Made by a program: the position numbers and the translations under genes. Positions 15,730-23,089 of a stretch of DNA of 25,024 nt are shown piece after piece. A model generated the notes under the pieces. It made no database searches, was not told where the DNA came from, and saw only the letters and a list, made by a program, of their open reading frames with translations. Location: NCBI GenBank assembly GCA_031431235.1, contig JANPDA010000028.1, positions 1-25,024 on the forward strand, given 5' to 3'. How positions within the stretch are numbered: the first letter of the stretch is position 1; every line of letters begins with the position of its first letter. The DNA is from JANNSW01 sp031431235. GTDB lineage: Bacteria > Pseudomonadota > Alphaproteobacteria > Rhizobiales > Hyphomicrobiaceae.

Positions 15730-16617
15730 GTGGACGGACCAGCCGCCGCAATGATCGAAGCGCCTGCCGCGAGCCTCCGCTCGGCGCCGACACGCCGCGA
15801 GTGGCGCTGGGACTATGTGCTCCTGGTCGCGCCGCTGCTCTTGCTCGTCATCGCCGTGTTCGACTATCCGCTTTTGACGACCGCGCTCTGGAGCGTGACC
15901 GATCCCAAGACCGGCGCGCTCACCGGCCAGCACTATGTCGACTTCATCGAGGCCGGCTATTTCGTCAGGATCATCTGGCGCACCATCATCGTCGCCGCCG
16001 AGGTGACGGTGCTGTGCGCGGCGCTTGGCTATCCGCTCGCCTATTGGATCTCCAAGCTCAGGCCCGACCGGCAGATGCTCGCGCTCGGCATCGTCGTCAT
16101 GACCTTCTGGGTCTCGGTTCTCGTGCGCACCTATGCCTGGATCGTCATCCTCGGCAATGGCGGCATCGTCAACCGCTGGCTGCAGGCCTCGGGCCTCACG
16201 ACGAAGTCCATCGAGTTCCTCTACAACGAGAACGGCGTGCTGCTCGGCATGGTGAACGTACTGTTGCCGTTCCTGATCCTGCCGCTCGCGGCGGCCATGC
16301 GGCGCGTCGATCCGAGGCTGTTGCAGGTCGCCGAGACGCTCGGCGCCTCGCGGCTCTCGATCTTCTGGCGCGTGTTCTTCCCGTTGACGGTTCCAGCGCT
16401 CTCGGCCGCCATGGTGCTTGTCTTCATCCTCTCGCTCGGCTTCTACATTACCCCGGCGATTCTCGGCGGCGGGCGCGTACCCTTGATCGCCAACATGATG
16501 GACATGCTCATCAACAAATTCGCGCGCTGGGAGATGGCGGCCGTCAACTCGGTCGTCTTGCTCGCGCTCACTCTGGTGTTCTACGGGTTCTACCAATGGC
16601 TGCGCGAGAGAGCATGA
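15730..16617 (+). CDS. ABC transporter permease, PotB-type
   Basis: A 295-residue inner-membrane permease with six predicted membrane segments (about 28-48, 82-106, 116-142, 168-190, 222-246, 270-292). The EAA coupling loop, which docks on the ATPase, is at 198-217 (VAETLGASRLSIFWRVFFP). The GTG at 15730 is preferred because GAGGAG (15713-15718) lies eleven bases upstream; an ATG at 15751 is an alternative that shortens the protein by seven residues. The stop overlaps the ATG of the second permease. It forms the channel together with that protein for the substrate delivered by the PotD-type protein. Confidence 0.92.
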   Translation: MDGPAAAMIEAPAASLRSAPTRREWRWDYVLLVAPLLLLVIAVFDYPLLTTALWSVTDPKTGALTGQHYVDFIEAGYFVRIIWRTIIVAAEVTVLCAALGYPLAYWISKLRPDRQMLALGIVVMTFWVSVLVRTYAWIVILGNGGIVNRWLQASGLTTKSIEFLYNENGVLLGMVNVLLPFLILPLAAAMRRVDPRLLQVAETLGASRLSIFWRVFFPLTVPALSAAMVLVFILSLGFYITPAILGGGRVPLIANMMDMLINKFARWEMAAVNSVVLLALTLVFYGFYQWLRERA

Positions 16618-17438
16618 TGGCGAAACCCGGCCGGCCTGCGAGCGGACTGGGAGCGAGCCCCTGGCTGACGGTCGTCGCCTCCGCGGTGCTGCTGTTCCTC
16701 TGCCTGCCGATCCTGATCGTCGTGCCGATGTCGTTCTCGAGTGCGAAGTCGCTCGAGTTTCCCCCGCCCGGTCTGTCGCTCAGATGGTACGAGGTATTTT
16801 TCACGACCGAGGTTTGGATCAACGCCGGCACCAACTCGCTGCTGCTCGCGACGATCTCCTCGAGCATCGCGCTCGTGCTCGGCACCATCGCGGCCTACGG
16901 CCTGCTGCGCGGGCGCTTTCCCGGGCGCACCCTGATGGAAGGCAACTTCATGGCGCCGATGATCTTCCCCTCGATCATCACGGCGGTCGCACTCTTCATC
17001 GTATTCGCGCGCACCAAGTTGCTTGGCACCTTCCTCGGCCTGGTGCTCGCGCACACGATCCTGGTCGTGCCCTATGTGGTGCTGATCATGCAGGTGGCGA
17101 TCAAGAGCTTCGATGTGCGCATCGAGCAGGTTGCATTCACGCTCGGCGCGTCGAAGGCGCAGGTGCTGACACAGGTGGTGCTGCCGAACCTCTTGCCCAG
17201 CATGGTGGCCGCCTGGATCTTCGCCTTCGTCATCTCGTTCGACGAGGTGGTGGTGACGCTGTTCGTCGCCGGCACCCATATGACGATCCCCAAGCGTATG
17301 TTCAACGAGCTGATCATGCAGATCAATCCGACCATCACCGCGGTTGCGACACTGCTGATCGCCTTCAATCTGCTGGCGCTCGGCCTGCTCGTCGTCTCCA
17401 TGCGGCGTGGCGGTATCCTCGAGCAGCGGCTGGCGTGA
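16614..17438 (+). CDS. ABC transporter permease, PotC-type
   Basis: A 274-residue second permease with about six membrane segments (17-40, 74-98, 111-132, 139-162, 194-219, 240-263) and an EAA loop at 170-190 (EQVAFTLGASKAQVLTQVVL). The ISFDEVVVTLF segment near 207-217 is typical of PotC-type subunits. The start ATG at 16614 overlaps the previous stop as ATGA, consistent with translational coupling; a second ATG at 16617 is adjacent. A much longer open frame upstream, back to 15564, is only an overlap with the preceding genes. It completes the four-part importer. Confidence 0.92.
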   Translation: MMAKPGRPASGLGASPWLTVVASAVLLFLCLPILIVVPMSFSSAKSLEFPPPGLSLRWYEVFFTTEVWINAGTNSLLLATISSSIALVLGTIAAYGLLRGRFPGRTLMEGNFMAPMIFPSIITAVALFIVFARTKLLGTFLGLVLAHTILVVPYVVLIMQVAIKSFDVRIEQVAFTLGASKAQVLTQVVLPNLLPSMVAAWIFAFVISFDEVVVTLFVAGTHMTIPKRMFNELIMQINPTITAVATLLIAFNLLALGLLVVSMRRGGILEQRLA

Positions 17439-17866
17439 GTGTCACGATGACGGATGTGATCGCCGAATGGGTGCAGCCGGTCGAATGGGGCAAGGTGCGC
17501 GAGTTTTCGCGCGCCGTGCGCGAAATCCACTCCGAGGCCGAGCCGCTCATTCCCCCGCCCACCTTCCCGATGGTGCTCTCGGCCGATTTCGTCGAGCGCT
17601 TGATCGTCGACGACTTGAAGCTCGATCGACGCCGCACGGTGCACGGCGAGCAGGAGTACGTGTATCACCGGCCACTGCGGGTCGGGGAGCGGGTGCGGCT
17701 GCGGGCACGCGTCCTGTCGGACACGGTCAAGTTGGGCAAACGCGGCGGCCGGATGCGCGTCGTCGTCACCGAGGTCGAGCTGGCGAGCGAGGCAACCGGA
17801 GAGGTGATCGGCTTCGAGCGCTCGACGGCAATCGAGACGGCGCCTGTCGAGGGAGCCGCTCCATGA
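17435..17866 (+). CDS. FAS1-like dehydratase domain protein (MaoC N-terminal hotdog)
   Basis: A 143-residue stand-alone hotdog protein of the MaoC_dehydrat_N type. Recognisable stretches are IPPPTFPMV, HGEQEYVYHRPLRVGERV and a C-terminal GFERSTAIE. Such proteins lack the catalytic Asp/His motif and pair with a MaoC-type partner, here encoded immediately downstream with a 4-base overlap, to make a heteromeric enoyl-CoA hydratase; the ChsH1/ChsH2 hydratase of steroid breakdown is built this way. The GTG at 17435 overlaps the permease stop (GTGA); ATG 17447 would shorten it by four residues, and neither has a strong ribosome site. Confidence 0.85.
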   Translation: MSVTMTDVIAEWVQPVEWGKVREFSRAVREIHSEAEPLIPPPTFPMVLSADFVERLIVDDLKLDRRRTVHGEQEYVYHRPLRVGERVRLRARVLSDTVKLGKRGGRMRVVVTEVELASEATGEVIGFERSTAIETAPVEGAAP

Positions 17867-18261
17867 CGCTCGCGCCCCCTCCCGAATTTCGCGTTGGCCC
17901 ACTCACGCGCACCGACATCGTCCGCTATGCCGGCGCATCGGGCGACTTCAACCCGATCCATCACGACGAGGGGTTCGCCAAGGCGGCCGGCCTCCCCAGT
18001 GTCATGGCCCATGGCATGCTGTCGGCGGGACTGCTCGCTTCCTTTGTCACAGCCTGGTTTGGACCGGGCTCGGTCAAGCGGTACGGGGTGCGGTTCCGCG
18101 ACAAGGTCTGGCCGGGGGACGTGCTGTCGGCCGAGGGGCGCGTCGTCGGGGAGCTCGTCGAGGCCGGATGCCGGCTGGCCGAGCTGGAGCTCGTCTTGAA
18201 GCGGCAGGACGGCACAGCCGTTGTGACGGGGACTGCCGTCGTTTGGACCGGAGAGGGATGA
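17863..18261 (+). CDS. MaoC family enoyl-CoA hydratase/dehydratase subunit
   Basis: A 132-residue single-hotdog protein with an intact hydratase-2 motif: SGDFNPIHHD, in which Asp28 and His33 match the catalytic pair, followed by MAHGMLSAG. It adds water across an enoyl-CoA double bond to give a 3-hydroxyacyl-CoA. The ATG at 17863 overlaps the stop of the N-terminal hotdog gene and has GAGGGAGC ahead of it, so the two chains are made in step and probably form one heteromer. Contrast the double-hotdog protein at 9461-10297, whose catalytic His is replaced; this pair is the likelier hydratase of the operon. Confidence 0.9.
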   Translation: MTLAPPPEFRVGPLTRTDIVRYAGASGDFNPIHHDEGFAKAAGLPSVMAHGMLSAGLLASFVTAWFGPGSVKRYGVRFRDKVWPGDVLSAEGRVVGELVEAGCRLAELELVLKRQDGTAVVTGTAVVWTGEG

Positions 18262-18266
18262 GTGCC

Positions 18267-19352
18267 ATGAAGGGCCTCGATGGAGCCGAAATCGCGGCGC
18301 GGCGCGCTTTGCGTCGCGGCAAGATCCAGACCGTGCGCGGCCTCATCGAGCCAAGCCAGCTGGGGCCCACACTGATGCACGAGCATCTCTTGCTGGATGA
18401 ATCCCAGCTCGATCCGCCGCCGAGCGATCCTGAGCTGCGCCGCCTCTACGAGGCCCCGCTCAGTCCGCAGATACTGACGCGGATCCGCTATGCCGGTCTC
18501 GCGAACCGCGATGACTATGTCTATGACGACATCGAAATGATGCTTGCCGAGGTCGCGCCGTTCAAGGCCGCCGGCGGCAGCGCCATCGTGGAGGTCACGC
18601 CGCATGGATTGTTCCGTCAGGCGGCCGGCCTGAGGACCATCTCGGAGCGCTCCGGCGTGCATGTGGTGATGGGCTGTTCCTGGTACGTCGCCGACTCCCA
18701 CCCCGAGGATATGGCCGGGCGCAGCGAGGAGATTCTGACCGCCGAGATCGTCGCCGACGTGCTCGACGGCGTCGACGGAACGTCGATCTGCGCTGGCATC
18801 ATCGGGGAAGCCGGCTGCTCATGGCCGGTGACGGACAACGAGAAGAAGGTGCTGCGCGCCTCCGCCAGGGCGCAAGCGCTGACCGGCGCCGCCTTGACCA
18901 TCCATCCCGGGCGCCACGAGGACGCTCCCCTCGAGATCATCGGGATCGTCGAGCAGGCCGACGCCGACCTCTCGAGAACGATCATCTGTCATCTCGAGCG
19001 TACGATCTTCGGCAAGCCTGCCATGAAGCGGCTGGCGGCGACCGGATGCATTCTCGAGCTCGACCTGTTCGGCCACGAGTATTCCTATTACCCGCCCGCG
19101 CCCCATATCGCGATGCCCAACGACCGACAGCGCCTCGCATGGCTGCAATGGCTGATCGCGGAAGGTCATGGCCACCAGATCGTCATCGCCCACGACAACG
19201 ACAACAAGCACTACCTCGAGAGCTTCGGCGGCTGCGGCTACGCCCACATCCAGCGCAACATGGTGCCGGCGATGCACCGCCTCGGATTTGCTGAGGCCGA
19301 CATCGACGCGATCCTCGTCGGCACGCCACGCCGGCTGCTGACATTCGTGTAA
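18267..19352 (+). CDS. Phosphotriesterase-family metal-dependent hydrolase
   Basis: A 361-residue protein of the phosphotriesterase-related amidohydrolases. Metal ligands by position: HEH (His38, His40), Glu181 in GIIGEAG where phosphotriesterase itself has a carboxylated Lys, His213 in TIHPGRH, His242 in ICHLER and Asp310 in IAHDND. Many family members with Glu at the bridging position are lactonases or have unknown substrates, so true phosphotriester hydrolysis is unlikely. GGAGAGGG (18250-18257) lies nine bases before ATG 18267; ATG 18258, which overlaps the preceding stop, is the alternative. It is the last gene of the operon, and its stop is only 5 bp from that of the convergent regulator gene. 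It probably opens a lactone or amide intermediate. Confidence 0.87.
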   Translation: MKGLDGAEIAARRALRRGKIQTVRGLIEPSQLGPTLMHEHLLLDESQLDPPPSDPELRRLYEAPLSPQILTRIRYAGLANRDDYVYDDIEMMLAEVAPFKAAGGSAIVEVTPHGLFRQAAGLRTISERSGVHVVMGCSWYVADSHPEDMAGRSEEILTAEIVADVLDGVDGTSICAGIIGEAGCSWPVTDNEKKVLRASARAQALTGAALTIHPGRHEDAPLEIIGIVEQADADLSRTIICHLERTIFGKPAMKRLAATGCILELDLFGHEYSYYPPAPHIAMPNDRQRLAWLQWLIAEGHGHQIVIAHDNDNKHYLESFGGCGYAHIQRNMVPAMHRLGFAEADIDAILVGTPRRLLTFV

Positions 19353-19357
19353 GCTTG

Positions 19358-20116
19358 CTACGGCGTCGGCGCCGCCCCGAAGGGGATGCCGAAGGCCGCC
19401 AGCTCCTTGACCGCCACCAGCACCAGCATCAGCTTCGTCTCGCCAGCGTGATCGTTGCGCACGCCATGGGGTTGCTCGGCGGAATAGCGCACCGTGTCGC
19501 CAGTCTCGAGCCGAACCTCGTCGTCGCCGATCTCGACGATCACGCGACCCGACACGACCGTCATGTGCTCCCAGGCGCCATTGCCATGGGCGTTTGCGCG
19601 CAGCGTGCCCCCGGGAGCAAGCGTCATCTCGTACCACTCGAAGGGCAATGCGAAGCGGACCGGGTTCAAGATCTTGACCGTGCAGAGGCCGTCGGCGGAG
19701 GTGATGGTCGGAGTGCGGTAGACCTTCACGTGCTCGTACTGGCGGACCTCCTCGAAATGGGCGGAGACCTCCCCCAGCAGCTCACCAACGCCGACACCCA
19801 GCGAGCGTGTGAGATGCCAGACGCGCGCGAAGGTCGGGTTGACCCTGCCGCGCTCGATCTGGGAAAGCATCGACTTGGAAACCCCGGACTTTGCCTCGAC
19901 CTCGGAGAGCGTCAAGCTCTGCCGCAGCCGAATCTCGCGCAGGCGGCGACCAATCTCAGGAGGAACCGCTCCAGCGTACCTCGATTTGGCGGAAGCATCG
20001 GGCGCGTGCTCGGGATGCAGCAGACAGAGCTGGTGCTTCGAGGAGCCCTGGGGCTTGCGATCTGCCTTCAGGGTGCTGTGCGGCCTGGGTTTGCTGCGCG
20101 CGGTTCGGTTCGGCAT
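19358..20116 (-). CDS. XRE-family transcriptional regulator with C-terminal cupin domain
   Basis: A 252-residue regulator: a basic, low-complexity N-terminal tail of about 50 residues, an XRE helix-turn-helix at 57-111 (LTLSEVEAKSGVSKSMLSQI carries the two helices), and a cupin sensor at about 165-236 (WEHMTVVSGRVIVEIGDDEV, then GDTVRYSAEQPHG). This design is common for repressors of amino-acid and polyamine catabolism, for example PuuR, where the cupin senses the pathway metabolite. The ATG at 20116 is used; a TTG at 20125 is the only earlier in-frame option, and the N-terminal tail is unusual for the family. It is divergent from the thiolase operon, whose promoter region it faces, and is the only transcription factor in the window. 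Confidence 0.92.
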   Translation of the reverse strand: MPNRTARSKPRPHSTLKADRKPQGSSKHQLCLLHPEHAPDASAKSRYAGAVPPEIGRRLREIRLRQSLTLSEVEAKSGVSKSMLSQIERGRVNPTFARVWHLTRSLGVGVGELLGEVSAHFEEVRQYEHVKVYRTPTITSADGLCTVKILNPVRFALPFEWYEMTLAPGGTLRANAHGNGAWEHMTVVSGRVIVEIGDDEVRLETGDTVRYSAEQPHGVRNDHAGETKLMLVLVAVKELAAFGIPFGAAPTP

Positions 20117-20176
20117 GTCGTCCAACTTCGATCGAGGTGGCGTTGCGGCTTGATGCCATAGCAGTCGCTGCTTTGC

Positions 20177-20213
20177 CAGAATTCAACGCAGACAGAATTG
20201 ACACACGCGAATT
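20177..20213. promoter_or_regulatory. GAATT direct repeats, candidate operator of the XRE-cupin regulator
   Basis: CAGAATT occurs at 20177-20183 and again at 20193-20199, exactly 16 bp apart, each followed by C/G then A; a third GAATT follows at 20209-20213. The second copy touches the -35 box of the promoter at 20198. Regular spacing of about one and a half helical turns, next to a regulator gene, suggests a binding site. Assignment to this regulator is inference. Confidence 0.4.
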
Positions 20214-20225
20214 GCTGCTTATCAT
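20198..20225 (+). promoter_or_regulatory. Sigma70-like promoter for the thiolase operon
   Basis: A perfect -35 box TTGACA (20198-20203) is separated by 16 bp from TATCAT (20220-20225), five of six matches to the -10 consensus, in an unusually A/T-rich patch of this GC-rich window. It points toward the thiolase-like gene 92 bp downstream. On the opposite strand the same patch reads TATGAT, so a back-to-back promoter for the regulator gene is possible. Confidence 0.6.
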
Positions 20226-20316
20226 AATTTTTTCAGTATCTGGAAATCGCGCGTCCGGTCCGACCAGATGCGACTCATCAGGGCGCGGCAAGCGAACCGA
20301 AGTTGGAATTGTGCTG

Positions 20317-21477
20317 ATGGGCAGTCGAGACAACCTGGGTCCGGTCTACATCGTCGGTGCCGCCGAGACGCCGCTCGGCAAGGTCATCGACCATAGCGAG
20401 CTGTCGATGGTGGCAGTCGCGGCCAAGGAGGCGCTCGGGGAAGCCGGGCTGAAACTCGGGGACGTGGACGCCGTCTTCACCAACTACATGGGCGAGGAAG
20501 GCTCCGTCCAACTCGGTGAGTATCTGGGTCTGCGGCCACGCTATGCCGAATCCTCCGACATGGGCGGCGCCTCGTTCGAATTCTTCGTCCACCACGCCAT
20601 GCTCGCGATCGCGGCTGGACGCTGCGAGGTGGCGCTGATCGGCTACGCGTCGCGCCAGCGCAGCCGCCGCAATCGCAAGCGTGCCGTCAGCGCAACCGAC
20701 GGCACGCTCGCTTCCCAATTCGAATCCCCCTACGGCATCCACTTCCCGATCGGCCATTACGCACTCTCTGCCGCCCGCCACATGTACGAGCACGGCACCA
20801 CGCTCGAGCATCTGGCCCACGTCGCCGTCACCGCGCGGAAATGGGCGCAGCTCAATCCGAAAGCCTGGTCACGCGACCCGTTGTCGTTGGATGAGGCCAT
20901 GGCCTCACCGATGCTGTGCGACCCTTTGCGCAAGATCGATTGCTGCCTCGTCACCGACGGTGGCGGCGTCGTGATCTTGACCAACAAAGAGCGCGCCCGC
21001 GACGCGGCCAAGAAACCCATCCGCGTGCTAGGCGCCGGCGAGAGCCACTGCCAATGGCATGTCGCCCAATGCCCCGACCTGACCGTCACGCCCGGCGCCG
21101 TCTCGGGGCGAGAGGCGTTCGGCATGGCTGGGATCAAGCCCGGGGATGTGGACGTGCTCGAGCCCTACGACAATTTCACTCACGCCGTGTTGCTCTATCT
21201 GGAGGATCTCGGCTTCTGCAAGAAGGGAGAGGCCGGAGCGTTCGTCGCCGAGGGGCGGCTCGCGCCCGGCGGCTCGCTGCCGTCGATGACATCGGGCGGC
21301 GGGCTCTCCTACAACCATCCTGGTGCCCTCGGCATCCTGCTGCTGATCGAGGCTGTCCGGCAGCTCCGGCGCGAGGCCGGCGCCCGCCAGGTCGCGGGTG
21401 CGGAGATCGCCGTTGCGCATGGAACGGGCGGCCTCGCCTTCTCGACAGCTTCCACCGTGGTGCTCGCCCGTGAGTAA
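20317..21477 (+). CDS. Thiolase-like protein lacking the catalytic cysteines (SCP-x/Ltp2 type)
   Basis: A 386-residue member of the non-decarboxylating thiolase-like group (SCP-x, Ltp2). The acyl-accepting cysteine region reads DMGGASFEFF (81-90): the Cys position is occupied by Gly. The C-terminal cysteine block is AHGTGG with His369, and the conserved His is kept in SYNHPGALG (His334). Other family stretches are EPYDNFTHAVLLYLEDLGF and PGGSLPSMTSGGGLS. Proteins of this sort that are coupled to a DUF35 gene, such as steroid Ltp2 with ChsH2-DUF35, are retro-aldolases releasing a short CoA ester or ketone, not thiolases. The ATG at 20317 fits the onset of homology (VYIVGAAETP); its ribosome site is weak. 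It overlaps the DUF35 gene by 8 bases. Confidence 0.87.
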   Translation: MGSRDNLGPVYIVGAAETPLGKVIDHSELSMVAVAAKEALGEAGLKLGDVDAVFTNYMGEEGSVQLGEYLGLRPRYAESSDMGGASFEFFVHHAMLAIAAGRCEVALIGYASRQRSRRNRKRAVSATDGTLASQFESPYGIHFPIGHYALSAARHMYEHGTTLEHLAHVAVTARKWAQLNPKAWSRDPLSLDEAMASPMLCDPLRKIDCCLVTDGGGVVILTNKERARDAAKKPIRVLGAGESHCQWHVAQCPDLTVTPGAVSGREAFGMAGIKPGDVDVLEPYDNFTHAVLLYLEDLGFCKKGEAGAFVAEGRLAPGGSLPSMTSGGGLSYNHPGALGILLLIEAVRQLRREAGARQVAGAEIAVAHGTGGLAFSTASTVVLARE

Positions 21478-21883
21478 GACACCTCTCCCCGCCCCGAGCC
21501 TTGCCGAGCAAGGCATCGCCGACCCGACGACGGAAGCCTTCTGGCAGGCCTGCTTCGAGCGGAAGCTGCTGATCCAGAAGTGCGCCTCTTGCGGTCATCA
21601 CCAGTTCTACCCGCGCCCGTTCTGCCTCGCCTGCGAGTCGGACGATGTGAGCTGGATCGAGTCGAGCGGGTCTGGAACCGTCTACTCGGTGACGACGGTT
21701 CGCGTGCCCGTCACGGACGAGTTGCCGCCGCCCTACCTGCTCGCTCTCGTCGACCTGGACGAAGGCGTCCGGCTGCTGTCGAACGTCGAGGGCTCCGAGC
21801 TTCGCATTGGTGAGCGCGTCTCCCTCGCCTGGCGTGAGCGGCCCAAGCTGCCGCCGCTGCCGGTGTTCCTGCGCGTCGCGTAA
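21470..21883 (+). CDS. DUF35 zinc-ribbon/OB-fold partner of the thiolase-like protein
   Basis: A 137-residue protein with a rubredoxin-like zinc ribbon (Cys38, Cys41, Cys52, Cys55 in KCASCG and FCLAC) followed by an OB-fold (about 60-135, from GSGTVYSVTTVRVPV to the end). DUF35 proteins bind CoA substrates and are obligate partners of Cys-less thiolases. The GTG at 21470 lies inside the end of the thiolase-like gene (GTGAGTAA), so the two are translationally coupled, as expected for a complex. The next gene begins 18 bp after its stop. Confidence 0.92.
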   Translation: MSKTPLPAPSLAEQGIADPTTEAFWQACFERKLLIQKCASCGHHQFYPRPFCLACESDDVSWIESSGSGTVYSVTTVRVPVTDELPPPYLLALVDLDEGVRLLSNVEGSELRIGERVSLAWRERPKLPPLPVFLRVA

Positions 21884-21901
21884 CGAGAAGGGAGCGTGAC
21901 A

Positions 21902-23089
21902 ATGGCTCCGTCCCAGCTCAGCCTCGATCGGATCGGCGAGCTGATTGCCCGGCCGACCGTGTCGCGCGATCCCAATCGCGAGCTGCTGCTCGACGTCGAG
22001 CGCTACCTCGCCAGCCACGGTGTCGCCTGCGACATGCTGTGGACCAAGGATGGCAGCAAGGGCAATCTGTGGGCGACGATCGGGCCTGTCGGCAAGCGCG
22101 GCGTGATCCTCTCCGGCCATAGCGATGTCGTGCCAGTCGATGGTCAGGACTGGTCGAGCGACCCGTTCCGGATGCGCATCGCGGACGGCCGGCTCTACGG
22201 ACGTGGCGCCTGCGACATGAAGGGGTTTCTCGGCATCGTGCTGGGCTTTGTCCCAGAAATGCTGCAGCGCAAACTCCAGGCGCCGGTCCACATCGCCATC
22301 TCGCACGACGAGGAGGTCGGCTGCCTCGGTGTCAGGAGTCTCGTCGAGCGGATCGCGGCGATGGCAGTGAAGCCCGCGCTCTGCATCGTCGGCGAGCCGA
22401 CCAGCATGCAGGTGGTGGTCGGCCACAAGGGCGGCCGCAGCTACCGCGTCCATATCACCGGCCGGGCCGCCCATTCGAGCCTTGCGCCGAAGGCCGTCAA
22501 TGCGATCGACGCCGCCGCCGAGCTGGTGCTGTTCCTGCGCAGCATCGCCCGGGAATGGATCGCCGATGGCCCGTTCGACATTGACTTCGACATCACGCAC
22601 TCGACTCTTTCGACCGGCATGATCGAGGGCGGCACCGCAATCAACATCGTACCGGATCACTGCAGCGTCACCTTCGAGTTCCGCCATCTCGCCAATGTCG
22701 ACGCCGAAACCGTGTTCCGCCGCATCCGTGCTTTCACCGAGCAGGAGCTGTTGCCGGGCATGCGGGCGATGGCACCGGAAGCCGGCTTTGTATTCGAGCC
22801 GCTCTACGAGTATCCCGGCCTCGACATCTCGCCCGAGCATCCGGCGGTGACTTTCGTCAAGGGCCTCGTCGGTCGCAACGATCATTCGAAGGTCGCCTAC
22901 GGCACCGAGGCCGGACTGTTCCAGGGCCGGGCAGGCATCGCGTCGGTCGTCTGCGGTCCGGGCTCGATCGGAGAGGCCCACAAGCCCGACGAGTTCGTCG
23001 AGCTCGAGCAAGTGGAGGCCTGTGAGCGCATGATGAGGCGGTTGCTCGACCGGCTCGAGGCGGATGAGCCGCCAGCGGTGTTGCCATGA
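21902..23089 (+). CDS. argE: M20 deacylase, acetylornithine deacetylase (ArgE)-like
   Basis: A 395-residue M20 hydrolase with a fully conserved metal centre: SGHSDVVP (His73, Asp75), GACDMKG (Asp105), HDEEVG (Glu137 catalytic base, Glu138 ligand), GEPT (Glu165) and the late GEAHKPDEF His. The whole length follows the ArgE pattern (N-acetyl-L-ornithine to ornithine), including AYGTEAGLFQ and GPGSIGEAHKP. The ATG at 21902 has GAGAAGGGAG (21885-21894) seven bases upstream. Its place between a DUF35 gene and a DAO-type oxidase (4-base overlap) suggests a catabolic N-deacylase that frees an amine for the oxidase, not an arginine-biosynthesis role. The symbol states homology only. Confidence 0.85.
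   Translation: MAPSQLSLDRIGELIARPTVSRDPNRELLLDVERYLASHGVACDMLWTKDGSKGNLWATIGPVGKRGVILSGHSDVVPVDGQDWSSDPFRMRIADGRLYGRGACDMKGFLGIVLGFVPEMLQRKLQAPVHIAISHDEEVGCLGVRSLVERIAAMAVKPALCIVGEPTSMQVVVGHKGGRSYRVHITGRAAHSSLAPKAVNAIDAAAELVLFLRSIAREWIADGPFDIDFDITHSTLSTGMIEGGTAINIVPDHCSVTFEFRHLANVDAETVFRRIRAFTEQELLPGMRAMAPEAGFVFEPLYEYPGLDISPEHPAVTFVKGLVGRNDHSKVAYGTEAGLFQGRAGIASVVCGPGSIGEAHKPDEFVELEQVEACERMMRRLLDRLEADEPPAVLP

Noticed and set aside
14470..16596. A 708-codon open frame on the minus strand across the binding-protein and permease genes
   Set aside because: Its translation is Arg/Asp/His-rich with no domain, and the plus strand encodes proteins with a signal peptide, membrane segments and EAA loops. 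It is a mirror frame produced by high GC.
18267..19352. True organophosphate phosphotriesterase
   Set aside because: The bridging Lys is Glu181, and the genomic context is CoA catabolism, so only family membership is claimed.
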